A stretch of DNA of 64,000 nt from Streptosporangium violaceochromogenes (GCF_014654615.1 NZ_BNBB01000001.1:488949-552948), one strand, 5' to 3'; shown: positions 47,132 to 55,737, numbered from the stretch's first letter. Numbers and translations are program-made. Notes: a model not told the origin generated them from the sequence alone.

Positions 47132-48540
47132 TAAACACCACCTACGACGTGCGCGTCTACAAAATCGAGAAGCGCAAGAACAAGAACGGCAAGGTCACGT
47201 CCTACCGGGTGGTGTGGCAGACGGCCGGGAAGTGGTGGAAGACCTCGTTCCCGAAAGAGGCCCAGGCGGACGCCTATCGAAGCTCCCTGCTCATCGCCAC
47301 GCGGAAGGGCGAGCCGTTCAGCACCCTCACCGGGGAACCGGTCTCATGGAGCCGGGCCGCGGCCGTCGAGATGAGTTGGTACGACTTCGCGTGCAAGTTC
47401 ACGGACATGAAGTGGAAGGCGTCATCGGCGAACTACCGCCAGGACATCGCGCGGGCGCTGACCGCCGCCACGCCCGCCATGCTCGCCGGTGACCGTGGCA
47501 AGCCCGATGACAAGGCGCTGAGGCACGCGCTGAAACGCTGGGCGTTCAACGCCAAGCAGCGCAACGAGGCGACCGGCGACACAGCCTCAGCTCTGCGCTG
47601 GCTCGCGGCCAACACCAAACCCGTCTCCGCGCTCACCGACCCGCAGAGCGTACGCAGCCTCCTGGACACCGCGACCACCCGCCTCGACGGTAAGAGGGCG
47701 GCGACGAGTACTGTCCTGCGCAACAAGACCATCTTGCAGAACGCCTTGGACTACGCCGTAGAGCTCAAGCTTCTGACAAGAAACCCGATCAAAGACATGA
47801 AGTGGAAGCGTCCCCAGAACTCCTATGAGGTGGACCGCCGGAGCGTCGTCAACCACGCCCAGGCGCGGGCACTGCTGGCCGCCGTCGAGGCTCAAGAACC
47901 AAGCGGCAGGCGACTCAAGGCGTTCTTCGCGGTCATGTACTACGCCGGTTTGCGCCCTGAGGAGACCGTCAATCTCCGCACGCACAACGTCATTCTCCCG
48001 GCCCTGGCCGAGAATCCGGCGACGGGGCGGATGGAGGAACTCTCGGACGGCTGGGGGGAGCTGAGCTTCGCCGAGGCGGCCCCCTTCGCCGGCCGGGAGT
48101 GGACCGATGACGGCGCGCTCCGCGAGGTGCGATCGCTCAAGCACCGTCCGGACGGGCACACCCGCACCGTGCCCTGTCCCCCAGAGCTGACCAGGATTCT
48201 CCGTGCCCACCTCGCGGAGTTCGGCGACGGCCCCGAGGGACGGCTGTTCTACGGGGTCCGTGGCGGGGAGCTGCCGACCATCACCTACCGGCGCGCGTGG
48301 GCCGCGGCCCGTGAGAAGGCGCTCACTCCCGCTGAGGCCGCCTCACCGCTGGCCAAACGGGTCTACGACCTTCGGCACGCCTGTGTCTCGACGTGGCTCA
48401 ACGCCGGGGTGCCGGCCACTCAGGTGGCCCAGTGGGCGGGACACAGCGTGGAAGTGCTGCTCCGGATCTACGCCAAGTGCATCGCTGGTCAGGATGAGGC
48501 CGCCCGGCGTCGGATCTCCGACGCGCTCAGGGAGACGTGA
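47128..48540 (+). CDS. int: Tyrosine site-specific integrase
   Basis: 470 residues from TTG 47128 (overlapping the xis stop). The N-terminal half binds arm and core sites. The catalytic domain has the first Arg in YYAGLRPEETVNL, VYDLRHACVSTWL (Arg of the H-x-x-R box, with Tyr in place of the first His), the His in WAGHSVEVLLRIY and the nucleophile Tyr in the same block (RIYAKC). It ends 127 bases from the attR core and should act on the tRNA-Met site. Confidence 0.92.
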   Translation: MINTTYDVRVYKIEKRKNKNGKVTSYRVVWQTAGKWWKTSFPKEAQADAYRSSLLIATRKGEPFSTLTGEPVSWSRAAAVEMSWYDFACKFTDMKWKASSANYRQDIARALTAATPAMLAGDRGKPDDKALRHALKRWAFNAKQRNEATGDTASALRWLAANTKPVSALTDPQSVRSLLDTATTRLDGKRAATSTVLRNKTILQNALDYAVELKLLTRNPIKDMKWKRPQNSYEVDRRSVVNHAQARALLAAVEAQEPSGRRLKAFFAVMYYAGLRPEETVNLRTHNVILPALAENPATGRMEELSDGWGELSFAEAAPFAGREWTDDGALREVRSLKHRPDGHTRTVPCPPELTRILRAHLAEFGDGPEGRLFYGVRGGELPTITYRRAWAAAREKALTPAEAASPLAKRVYDLRHACVSTWLNAGVPATQVAQWAGHSVEVLLRIYAKCIAGQDEAARRRISDALRET

Positions 48541-48545
48541 TCCCG

Positions 48546-48562
48546 TGGGAAGGCATTGGGAA
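48546..48562. repeat. Direct repeat at the right end of the AICE
   Basis: TGGGAAGGCATTGGGAA, identical to 28551-28567. It lies six bases after the int stop and about 105 bases from the att core. Confidence 0.5.
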
Positions 48563-48611
48563 GGATCAGCCGCAGACGATCGACGACAGCCGTAGACAGC
48601 CGGACACGACG

Positions 48612-48652
48612 AAAGCGCCCTTGACGGTAAAGGCATAGGTCAGGGGCGCTTT
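48612..48652 (+). terminator. Terminator after int
   Basis: AAAGCGCCC (48612-48620) pairs with GGGCGCTTT (48644-48652). The stem continues inward as TGAC/GTCA, and TTTT follows. Confidence 0.8.
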
Positions 48653-48667
48653 TCGTGTGATCACAAG

Positions 48668-48712
48668 GGGTAGGGCGGGCGGGACTCGAACCCGCGACCC
48701 AGGGATTATGAG
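48668..48712. repeat. attR: 45-bp core within the tRNA-Met gene
   Basis: Matches 28431-28475 base for base. It spans the 3' half of the tRNA up to the anticodon loop. Confidence 0.92.
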
Positions 48713-48744
48713 TCCCCTGCTCTAACCGGCTGAGCTACCGCCCC
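48671..48744 (-). tRNA. tRNA-Met (CAT), elongator type
   Basis: 74 bases on the minus strand with a complete cloverleaf: GGGGCGG acceptor, D arm AGCTCAGCCGGTTAGAGC, anticodon loop CTCATAA and T arm GGGTTCGAGTCCC. The anticodon CAT is at 48708-48710. The G1-U72 pair and loop resemble other actinomycete elongator tRNA-Met genes; Ile2 is unlikely. It is the integration site of the AICE and was restored by the element. No CCA is encoded. Confidence 0.92.
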
Positions 48745-48891
48745 TCGCGCACGCCGTACTGCCGCATTCAACCAAAGGTCGGCCCTGTTCGCACATCCAC
48801 CGGGCGGTGTGCGTTCAAGATGTGACCTTGGACGGCGAAACCGCCGGGAGTCGCTAGTCTACGGGAGGGCGCTGTTGAGGGGTGTTGGATT

Positions 48892-50010
48892 ATGCGCGTT
48901 GCCGGGGCTTTCCGTGAGACCTTCGGGGCGGAGCCGCAAGGGGTCTGGCATGCTCCGGGACGGGTGAACCTGATCGGGGAGCACACCGACTACAACGACG
49001 GGTTCGTCCTGCCGTTCGCGGTGCCGTGGGGGGTGACCGCCGCGGTCGCGCCGCGCGAGGACGGGGTCGTCCGGCTGCGGTCGCTCCAGGCCGGCGGCCC
49101 GCTGACCGTCGCGGCCCCCGGCGAGGCCGAGGGGTGGGCGCGCTACGCCGTCGGGGTCTTCTGGGCGCTGCGCGAGGCCGGGCACCCGGTCGGGGGCGCG
49201 GACCTGGTGGTCGACGGGGACGTCCCGCAGGGGGCGGGCCTGTCGTCGAGCGCGGCGCTGGAGGTGGTCGTCGCGACCGCCCTCAACGAGCTGTACGGCC
49301 TCGGCCTCACCCCCATGGAGGTCGCCCTGACCGGGCAGCGGGCCGAGAACGACTTCGTGGGCATGCCGTGCGGGATCATGGACCAGGCCGCCTCCGCGCT
49401 CGGTGAGCGGGGCAAGGCGCTGTTCCTCGACTGCCGGAGCCTCGCCTCCAGGAGCATCCCGTTCGACCTGTCCCGGCACGGCCTCCAACTGCTGATCATC
49501 AACACCGGGGTCCACCACGAACTGGCCGACGGGCAGTACGCCCGCCGCCGCCGCGACTGCGAGAACGCCGCCAAGCGCCTCGGGGTGGACGCGCTGCGCG
49601 ACGTCACCGACCTGGCCGGCGCGCTCGGCCGGCTCAGCGGGGACGAACGCCGGCGCACCCAGCACGTGGTGACGGAGAACCATCGGGTCGAGGCGGTGGT
49701 GGGGCTGCTGCGGGCAGGGGCCGTACAGGAGATCGGGGCGCTGCTGAACGCCTCGCACCTGTCGCTGCGCGACCAGTTCGAGGTCTCCTGCCCCGAGCTG
49801 GACGTGGCGGTGGAGGCGTCGGTCCGGGGCGGGGCCCGGGGGGCGCGGATGACCGGCGGCGGATTCGGCGGGTCGGCCGTCGCGCTGGTCGCCGACGACC
49901 GGGTGGAGGCCGTACGGGAGGCCGTCGTGCGCGCCTACGCCGAGCGGGGCTGGGCCGCCCCCGAGATCTACCCCGCCGGCCCGGCCCCCGGGGCGCGTCG
50001 CCTGGCCTGA
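48892..50010 (+). CDS. galK: Galactokinase
   Basis: 372 residues of the GHMP kinase family. The galactokinase signature is at the N-terminus (APGRVNLIGEHTDYNDGFVL). The ATP loop is VPQGAGLSSSAALEV and the C-terminal motif is RMTGGGFGGSAVAL. It phosphorylates galactose at C1 in the Leloir pathway. No galE or galT is adjacent. ATG 48892 follows GGGAGGGCGCTGTTGAGGGG. It is the first chromosomal gene after the tRNA. Confidence 0.95.
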   Translation: MRVAGAFRETFGAEPQGVWHAPGRVNLIGEHTDYNDGFVLPFAVPWGVTAAVAPREDGVVRLRSLQAGGPLTVAAPGEAEGWARYAVGVFWALREAGHPVGGADLVVDGDVPQGAGLSSSAALEVVVATALNELYGLGLTPMEVALTGQRAENDFVGMPCGIMDQAASALGERGKALFLDCRSLASRSIPFDLSRHGLQLLIINTGVHHELADGQYARRRRDCENAAKRLGVDALRDVTDLAGALGRLSGDERRRTQHVVTENHRVEAVVGLLRAGAVQEIGALLNASHLSLRDQFEVSCPELDVAVEASVRGGARGARMTGGGFGGSAVALVADDRVEAVREAVVRAYAERGWAAPEIYPAGPAPGARRLA

Positions 50011-50099
50011 CAGCGAGGATACAAGGGGAACGCCGGCCTGACCGGCCACCGGGAAAACGCCCGCGAGAACCGCTCCGCCGTCCGTGAGAGGGTCTGAGG

Positions 50100-50603
50100 A
50101 TGCCTCATGAGATCGTGAGAGTGGCCTACTCCAAGTACGACGGCGCCCCGCACTGGAACCACCCGGCCCGGCTCCTCGGCGAGGACGAGCACGGCGTGTG
50201 GGCCGGCTGTCCCGCCGGCACCAGCGGCAGCAGGGGCGGCGAGCCGCCGGTCGTCTGGTCCGAGCCGTTCGTGATGCTCTTTCCCCGCGACGCCTGGTGG
50301 ACGGCCATCTTCAACGCCGCCCCGCACAAGTTCGAGGTCTACTGCGACGTCTCGACCGTGCCGCGCTGGAGTGGCGGAGAGGTGACCATGGTCGACCTCG
50401 ACCTCGACGTGATCCGGGTGCGTGAGGACGGCAGGGTGTTCCTGGACGACGAGGACGAGTTCGAGGAGCACCGTGTCACCTACGCCTATCCGCCCGAGGT
50501 GGTCGGCAACGCGCGGGCCGCGGCCGCGGCGCTGCTGACGGCCGTCACCACCCGCACCGCCCCCTTCGCCCGTGCCCCGCACTGGCTCTCGCGGGTCACC
50601 TGA
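50100..50603 (+). CDS. DUF402-family protein
   Basis: 167 residues. It has a beta-barrel-like N-terminal part (VRVAYSKYDGAPHWNHPARL), then PFVMLFPRDAWWTAIFNA, YCDVSTVPRW and MVDLDLDVIRVREDG. The D-x-D-L-D-V and following E/D-rich block are the conserved metal/phosphate site of DUF402 (FomD-like) proteins, some of which hydrolyse nucleoside phosphates. Cytoplasmic; specific role unknown. Confidence 0.85.
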   Translation: MPHEIVRVAYSKYDGAPHWNHPARLLGEDEHGVWAGCPAGTSGSRGGEPPVVWSEPFVMLFPRDAWWTAIFNAAPHKFEVYCDVSTVPRWSGGEVTMVDLDLDVIRVREDGRVFLDDEDEFEEHRVTYAYPPEVVGNARAAAAALLTAVTTRTAPFARAPHWLSRVT

Positions 50604-50624
50604 TCCCCTTCGCCTCTCCCCGGA

Positions 50625-50673
50625 GGAGGCACGGCCCTTCCAAGGAGGCACGGCTTCCCCAAGGAGGCACGGC
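50625..50673. repeat. Three tandem copies of GGAGGCACGGC, 19-base period
   Basis: Copies at 50625-50635, 50644-50654 and 50663-50673, just after the DUF402 stop. The rest of 50604-50812 shows nothing recognisable. Confidence 0.6.
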
Positions 50674-50812
50674 CCGGCCCCGAAGCCCGGCCGGCCCCGG
50701 ACGTCGCCGGCCCGGAGGGGCCCTACGTCGCCGGGGGAAAGGTCACCCCGGCCGGTGTCAGGAGGGTTTCACAGCGGGCGATCACGAGAGAGAGCCGCAC
50801 CGTGCGGATAGG

Positions 50813-51025
50813 GTGGACGCGGAATCCGCCGCCGGGAAGCGCGGGAAGCCGGGGAAGCCAGGGGGTCAGGAAGCCGGGAGGCCGGACAACCAGAAGGCCG
50901 GCAGGCCGGCGAAAGAGAACGTCATCGGCCGCTCCCGCGATCCGGCGGAGATCCACGCGCGCTACGAAGAACTCGCACGGCGCCCCCGCCCACGCCGGCG
51001 AGCATCGACCTCACAGCGAAGGTGA
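50813..51025 (+). CDS. Doubtful small Lys/Gly/Arg-rich protein
   Basis: 70 codons from GTG 50813, rich in G, K, P and R at first, then a more protein-like RSRDPAEIHARYEELARRPR. There is no clear ribosome site. Its stop overlaps possible starts of the DUF397 gene, which is the only support. Confidence 0.3.
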   Translation: MDAESAAGKRGKPGKPGGQEAGRPDNQKAGRPAKENVIGRSRDPAEIHARYEELARRPRPRRRASTSQRR

Positions 51026-51030
51026 TGACA

Positions 51031-51267
51031 ATGGACGCAGACCTGAGCAAGGCCGTCTGGCGCAAGGCGTCTCTGAACAGCGACGGCAGCGGCCACTACG
51101 TCGAGGTGGCCGTGGTGGAGGCTCCCGGCACCGGCCACAAGGCCGGCCTCGGCTCCCTGTACGTCCTGCGTGACTCCAGGAACCCCGAGGGGCCGAAGCT
51201 GTTCTTCACCCGCTCGGAGTGGGACGCCTTCGTCGGCGGGGTGAAACTCGGCGAGTTCGACAACTGA
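51031..51267 (+). CDS. DUF397-family protein
   Basis: 78 residues. The family pattern is complete: AVWRKASLNSDGSGHYVEVA, VLRDSRNPEGPKLFF and a C-terminal WDAFVGGVKLGEFD. DUF397 proteins usually pair with an upstream XRE-type regulator and may antagonise it. Here no such regulator is adjacent. GAAGG lies eight bases before ATG 51031; ATG 51025 is possible. Confidence 0.88.
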   Translation: MDADLSKAVWRKASLNSDGSGHYVEVAVVEAPGTGHKAGLGSLYVLRDSRNPEGPKLFFTRSEWDAFVGGVKLGEFDN

Positions 51268-51424
51268 GAGCCGTCGACCGTCAGAGCCGGTGGCCGGGCT
51301 CCGGGCGCGGGAGCGTCCTCACGACCCCGCCGCGCCCGTCACGACCCGGTGCTCCGCGGGGAACCGCGCGCCGATACCGCGGAACGACGAAACCCCCGGG
51401 AGCATGCTCCCGGGGACTCACACA

Positions 51425-51500
51425 TGGCTCCCGCGATAGGACTCGAACCTATAACCTGCCGGTTAACAGCCGGCTGCTCTGCCGATTGAGCTACACGGGA
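51425..51500 (-). tRNA. tRNA-Asn (GTT)
   Basis: Minus strand, 76 bases with an encoded CCA. It has acceptor TCCCGTG/CGCGGGA, D arm AGCTCAATCGGCAGAGC, anticodon loop CTGTTAA and T arm AGGTTCGAGTCCT. The rest of 51268-51666 shows no gene. Confidence 0.92.
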
Positions 51501-51666
51501 TCGCGCTCCGCGCCGCGTGCGGGGGATGTTTCCCCCGCTCCTTGCGGCGCAGGAATAGATTAGCGCACTCCGTGAGTGTGTGTCGCATCGATGCTCGGGG
51601 GTAGGTGCGGGAAGACTCGGGGACCAGCGGGTAGGGTCCGGCGGAGCACGGCGTGGAGGTGGAGAG

Positions 51667-51978
51667 ATGCGTTACCGATTGACGTTCGGCGTGGGGCTCG
51701 CGGTGGGTTACGTCCTTGGAAGCCGCGCCGGCCGGGAGCGTTACGAGCAGATCAAGCGGATGGTCCACCGGGTGTCCGACAACCCCTCGGTCCAGGAGAC
51801 CGCCGGTCTGGTCGGCGCCCGGATCTCCCAGGCCACCGGCGCGGCCAAGACGAAGGTGACGAGCGCGGCCAGGAGCAGGCTGCCCTTCCTCCAGTCGAAC
51901 AACGACTGGGAGGCCGAAAAGCACGACGACACGGGCACCGGGTGGCCCGAGGGCGACAGGACCGTCGCCCCTCACTGA
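51667..51978 (+). CDS. YtxH-like small membrane-associated protein
   Basis: 103 residues. It starts MRYRLTFGVGLAVGYVLGSR, a glycine-rich single helix with the G-Y-x-L-G-S motif of YtxH-type proteins. A charged amphipathic part (AGRERYEQIKRMVHRVSD) and an acidic tail follow. GGTGGAGAG precedes ATG 51667. Such proteins are common in actinobacteria and of unknown function, perhaps in envelope stress. Confidence 0.7.
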   Translation: MRYRLTFGVGLAVGYVLGSRAGRERYEQIKRMVHRVSDNPSVQETAGLVGARISQATGAAKTKVTSAARSRLPFLQSNNDWEAEKHDDTGTGWPEGDRTVAPH

Positions 51979-52214
51979 AAACCCCCGAGACCGGCGAAAA
52001 CCCCCGAGACCGGCCACCCGGTGAGCGGGAAACGACAAGAAGGCGGCACGCGCGGGAGCCGAGGGAGCCGTAAGCGGGGACCGGGGTCGCGGGGAATCCC
52101 CTCCCGCGGCCCTGGGCTCTTTCGCGCCCGCCCCGGCGGGACCGCCCGCGGCGCGCGGACCGTCCGGTGAAGCGTCCCGGCGGACGTGCCGGTTGTGCGC
52201 CGGGAGCGCGGCAC

Positions 52215-52676
52215 TCAGACGCCGAAGCTCCGGCGTGTCTCCTCCAGAGCCTGCTCGGCGAGGGCCAGCACCCCCGGATCGGTGGAGTCCAGGCCGGAGT
52301 CGAAGACGAACTCCCAGAGCATCCGGTCGTCCTCGGCCCTCCTGGCCACCAGCCGCACCCCCCCTTGGGCGTTCAGCGGGACGTAGTGGCTCACCACGAT
52401 CGAGGCGACCACCCGCTCCCGTACGGCCTCGGGCACCCTCCCCGGCTCAGGCAGCGGCGCCCGGTGCCTCTCGCCCGCCGTGGTGACGACGGTCAGTCCC
52501 TCCTCGTCCCACACCCCCCGGTCCACCTGGAACCACGGCAGCCGGACCCCGCCCAGATACAGCGCCCTGTCCGTGGCGATCACGTAGCCGCCGGGCCCCT
52601 CGGCGTAGGTGAGCACCCGGTCGGGCGGTGTGACGGCCGCACGGACCTCGGCGGGCATCCGGTTGAAGAGCTTCAT
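52215..52676 (-). CDS. Conserved hypothetical protein, 153 residues
   Basis: Begins MKLFNRMPAEVRAAVTPPDR and has a PH-like beta pattern (RVLTYAEGPGGYVIATDRAL, LYLGGVRLPWFQVDRGVWDE). It ends in a helix (ALAEQALEETRRSF). ATG 52676 overlaps the upstream hydrolase stop (ATGA), so the two are co-translated. The family seems to be a widespread actinobacterial one; no function is known to me. Confidence 0.7.
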   Translation of the reverse strand: MKLFNRMPAEVRAAVTPPDRVLTYAEGPGGYVIATDRALYLGGVRLPWFQVDRGVWDEEGLTVVTTAGERHRAPLPEPGRVPEAVRERVVASIVVSHYVPLNAQGGVRLVARRAEDDRMLWEFVFDSGLDSTDPGVLALAEQALEETRRSFGV

Positions 52677-53971
52677 GCCTCAACGGTATCGGCGAGGAGA
52701 TCGAGGGTGAGCGCCGCCGACCACGAGAAGTCCCGGCTGCCCCGGCCGCTGCCGTCGAAGGGGTCGAAGCACTCGCGAAAGCCCGCCTGCCGTACCAGAC
52801 GCAGGGTGCACACGCCGAGCATCCTCTCCAGCCCGCTCAAGCCGTGAACGGCGGCCGCCCGGCTCAGCAGCCAGTTGGTGTTCACCCATGAGGGCCCCCG
52901 CCAGTAGCGGGTCCGGTCGAACTGCGGTGAACGGATCTCACAGCTTGGCACGGGGTATCCGGCGGTCCCCATGAACCGGGGCGACTCCAGCGCGCCCACC
53001 AGGTCCGCCACCAGGTCGGAGGGCAGGCCGGGGTCGAGAAGCGGCCCGAAACAGCCGACCGTGCGGACGGAACCGAGCCGCCCGGCGCGCAGGTCACGGA
53101 CGTGAAAGGCGTCACCGGACCAGAGCCGCTCCAGCAGCCCGGCGCGAATCCGCTCGGCCCGCTCTCGATGCGGGCGCGGGTCGGCTCCGGCCAGGGGTGC
53201 CAGCTCGGCGAGAGCCTGGCAGGACGCCAGCCAGATTCCGTTGAACATCGGGTCCTCGACGGCGAACGGATGCTCCTGGCGCAGGTAGGCCCCGTCGTAG
53301 CCGGAGTCGCGGTAACGCAGCGCCAGCCAGACATAGGGGTCGTGGTGACCGTCGAGGAGGCGGTCGGTCCCTCCTTTCCGGTGGCAGAGCGGGCGGGCCG
53401 GCGCCAGAGCCTCCAGGGGGGCGTCCCATGCGGGACTGTCGTCCATCCCGGACTCCCACGGGTGGACGATCGCCGCCAGTCCTCCCCCGCCGAGGTCCCT
53501 GGTGGTGGCGAGATAGGTGCTCTGGGCCACCAGTCTCGGATAGAGCCGCCGGACCAGGGCCCGGGCCTCGTCATGGTCCGTCGCGTGTCTCCAGATCCGC
53601 CACAGGGCCAGAGCCTGCAGCGGCGGCTGCGTCAGCCCGGAGGTGAGCACCCCCCGGGGAGAGGCCCGGCACTCCTGGGAGCGCCAGATCGAGGGACCGG
53701 GAAAGTAGGCGCCGCCGCGGGCAGCCTGGAAGACGATGTGCGGCACCATGCCGGTGCGCCACTGTCCCGCCAGCAGGCTGAGCAGTTCGGCCCCCGCCCT
53801 GCGGGTGTCCTGGCGGGCCAGACCGAGCGCGACAAAGGTGGAGTCCCAGTTCCACTGGTGGGGGTAGAGGCCGGGTGCGGGTACGGTCGCGGAACCGGCC
53901 CGGTTCGCGTTGAGTACGGACCATGCCTCACGTCTGAGCACGGTGTCGTCCACCGCTGACCGCGCCTCCAT
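52673..53971 (-). CDS. GH63-like (alpha/alpha)6 glycoside hydrolase
   Basis: 432 residues. The pattern YPHQWNWDSTFVALGLA, then HPWESGMDDSPAWD (catalytic-acid region) and YWRGPSWVNTNWLLSRAA (catalytic-base region) matches the mannosylglycerate/glucosylglycerate-hydrolase-like branch of GH63. No signal peptide, so it acts in the cytoplasm, possibly on a compatible solute such as glucosylglycerate. ATG 53971 is near the CGCTAGGAATACAG promoter-like region. Confidence 0.8.
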   Translation of the reverse strand: MEARSAVDDTVLRREAWSVLNANRAGSATVPAPGLYPHQWNWDSTFVALGLARQDTRRAGAELLSLLAGQWRTGMVPHIVFQAARGGAYFPGPSIWRSQECRASPRGVLTSGLTQPPLQALALWRIWRHATDHDEARALVRRLYPRLVAQSTYLATTRDLGGGGLAAIVHPWESGMDDSPAWDAPLEALAPARPLCHRKGGTDRLLDGHHDPYVWLALRYRDSGYDGAYLRQEHPFAVEDPMFNGIWLASCQALAELAPLAGADPRPHRERAERIRAGLLERLWSGDAFHVRDLRAGRLGSVRTVGCFGPLLDPGLPSDLVADLVGALESPRFMGTAGYPVPSCEIRSPQFDRTRYWRGPSWVNTNWLLSRAAAVHGLSGLERMLGVCTLRLVRQAGFRECFDPFDGSGRGSRDFSWSAALTLDLLADTVEA

Positions 53972-54171
53972 TCGCCCAGTTTGCGCCTGTATTCGCTAGG
54001 AATACAGAGCCTTGCCCTCCGCACGTGCCCGAAAGCCTTCCGTAAAGGCTCGCGAGCGCTGTTTCGCCTTGTCACAGGCTCGGGGAGGCGATCCCCTCCC
54101 GTCGAGGCGCGGCACATGGTTCAGGAGTGCCAAAGGTGACTAATGGGCAGTATCCCCCAAAGGGGGCATTC

Positions 54172-54690
54172 ATGGATATCAAATGGAAAATTGCGATTGG
54201 TGCGCTGTCGGCCGCCACCGCCGCCGGAGCGGCGGGAACCCTGTCGACCGCCGGAGCCGACACGCCCTCACCGGTGGACGCCTCCACCACCCCGGCGACC
54301 CCCGATCGGCGAGGCTCGCAGGACGACCGGTGGCGGCCCGGCCTCGACGCCCCGTCGCTCCCCCGCGACGATCAGGAGGGGGTGGGCGGCCGAGGCGGCC
54401 AGGGCGGTTCGGGCGGACGGGCGGGCCAGAACGGCCAGAACGGCCAAGACGGCCGGAATGTCCGGGAGGGGCGGGACGGCCGGGACGGCGGCGAGGCGTT
54501 CAACGGCCAGAACGGAGAGAACGGCCGGGACGCGGGAGGCCGGGACGGGGCGGAGGGAGCGGGAGACGAAGGCGGTCAAGGGGACACGGGTGGACAGGAG
54601 GGAGAAGGCGGAGCAGGCGGTCAAGGGGGCGACGGAGGGGCCGGAGGAGCGGGAGGTCAGGGGGGCGACGGAGGAGCCGGAGGTTACTGA
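54172..54690 (+). CDS. Secreted glycine-rich repeat protein
   Basis: 172 residues. It has a signal-peptide-like start (MDIKWKIAIGALSAATAAGA, cleavage near AGA-DT). After a Pro/Ser linker come about 90 residues of G-x-x triplets such as GQNGQNGQDG, GRDGRDGG and GGQGGDGGAGG. It resembles collagen-like bacterial surface proteins but has almost no proline in the repeat. A GTG start at 54127 is less likely because the signal fits ATG 54172. Role unknown; perhaps spore or hyphal surface. Confidence 0.7.
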   Translation: MDIKWKIAIGALSAATAAGAAGTLSTAGADTPSPVDASTTPATPDRRGSQDDRWRPGLDAPSLPRDDQEGVGGRGGQGGSGGRAGQNGQNGQDGRNVREGRDGRDGGEAFNGQNGENGRDAGGRDGAEGAGDEGGQGDTGGQEGEGGAGGQGGDGGAGGAGGQGGDGGAGGY

Positions 54691-54769
54691 CCCGGCGCGC
54701 GCCCGCCCGCGGCAGGAACGGGAGGGCCGGCCGGGGCGGGACCGAAGGGCCCGCGAGCCCGGAGCGGGG

Positions 54770-55627
54770 TCAGACCGCGACGGCGGCGGACAGGGCCGAC
54801 AGCGGCTCGGCCAGCGCGTTGAGGGCGTCGGAGAGCTCCTTGACCTGGGCCTTCGACAGGTCGGTGTAGGAGACGAACACGCCGTCGTGCGCGTGCCCGG
54901 CCAGCGTCTTCCGCATGGCGGCGAACGTGGAGTCCAGTCTGGCGACGAGCTTGGGGTTCCTCTCCCACACGATCGGCCGCAGCAGCCGGTGGACCTTGAA
55001 CGCTCCGTCCACGTTGCCCTTGAAGTCCCACAGATCGGTGTGTGAGAAGGCCTCCTCCTCCCCGGTCACCTTGCTGGTCGCGACCTCGTCGAGAAGCTCC
55101 TTGGCCCCCTCGGCCATGGAGACAACGGTGATCTCCGCGCGGGGCAGCCTCGACTTGAGCGTGTCGAGGTCGCGCAGAAGGAGGTCACCGTACCCAGCCT
55201 CCTTCCCGACCGTCCTGGGCCTGCGCCACAGGGCCTTCTCCAGGCGGTGCCAGCCCGTCCACCGCTGCCCCTCCCCCAGGTCGGCCTCGCGGGCGTCCAC
55301 CTTGACGTCGACGTCGGAGAACGCCTCCGCCACCGGCTCGATGCTCTCCCAGCCCAGGCGGCTGGGGGCGTAGAGGGCCTTCGCCCTCCTCAGCTCGCCC
55401 TTCTTGAGTGCGGCCACGAAGTCCCCGGTCCTGGCGATGGTGTCGTCGACCCGCTTCGTGGCGTAGGCACGGTACTGCTCGACCGCCCGCGCGGCCTGCG
55501 CCCCCGGCTGTACGGCGGGCCCGCCGGGAACCACCGCCTCCCGCCGAACGGCGTCGCCGGACGAGCCACACGCGGTGAGGGCGAGGGTGAGCAGACCACA
55601 GAGCACGGCGGAACGGACGACGACCAT
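54770..55627 (-). CDS. EfeO/imelysin-like iron-uptake lipoprotein
   Basis: 285 residues. Lipobox TLALTAC gives a lipid-modified cysteine near residue 18. The body is helical with the M75/imelysin pattern: VEQYRAYATKRVDDTIARTG, SRLGWESIEPVAEAFSDVD, WTGWHRLEKALW and the GNVDGAFKVHRLL segment. Such proteins work with EfeU/EfeB in ferrous iron uptake; neither is adjacent. CCAGGAGTG precedes ATG 55627. Confidence 0.85.
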   Translation of the reverse strand: MVVVRSAVLCGLLTLALTACGSSGDAVRREAVVPGGPAVQPGAQAARAVEQYRAYATKRVDDTIARTGDFVAALKKGELRRAKALYAPSRLGWESIEPVAEAFSDVDVKVDAREADLGEGQRWTGWHRLEKALWRRPRTVGKEAGYGDLLLRDLDTLKSRLPRAEITVVSMAEGAKELLDEVATSKVTGEEEAFSHTDLWDFKGNVDGAFKVHRLLRPIVWERNPKLVARLDSTFAAMRKTLAGHAHDGVFVSYTDLSKAQVKELSDALNALAEPLSALSAAVAV

Positions 55628-55737
55628 GAACACTCCTGGAAGACGCGAGAGGCATCCAGGATGCTCCAGGCCACCGACGCGGCCCGGACGACATGCCGAC
55701 CGGGACGGCAATCTCCCCGGGGGTGCCGGGCCGGACA

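Larger units (their letters stand above)
28431..48712. mobile_element. Actinomycete integrative and conjugative element (AICE) in tRNA-Met
   Basis: The element is delimited by the 45-bp direct repeat at 28431-28475 and 48668-48712. It has the classic AICE module order. Xis and integrase sit next to the intact tRNA, preceded by a replication pair (primase/polymerase and DUF3631), a TraB/FtsK translocase, Spd-like membrane proteins, a WhiB protein and a GntR (KorSA-like) regulator. Cargo genes (restriction-like nuclease, DUF488 pair, XRE/Nudix tandem) fill the attL side. All mobility genes look intact, so it may still excise and transfer as double-stranded DNA. Confidence 0.92.
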
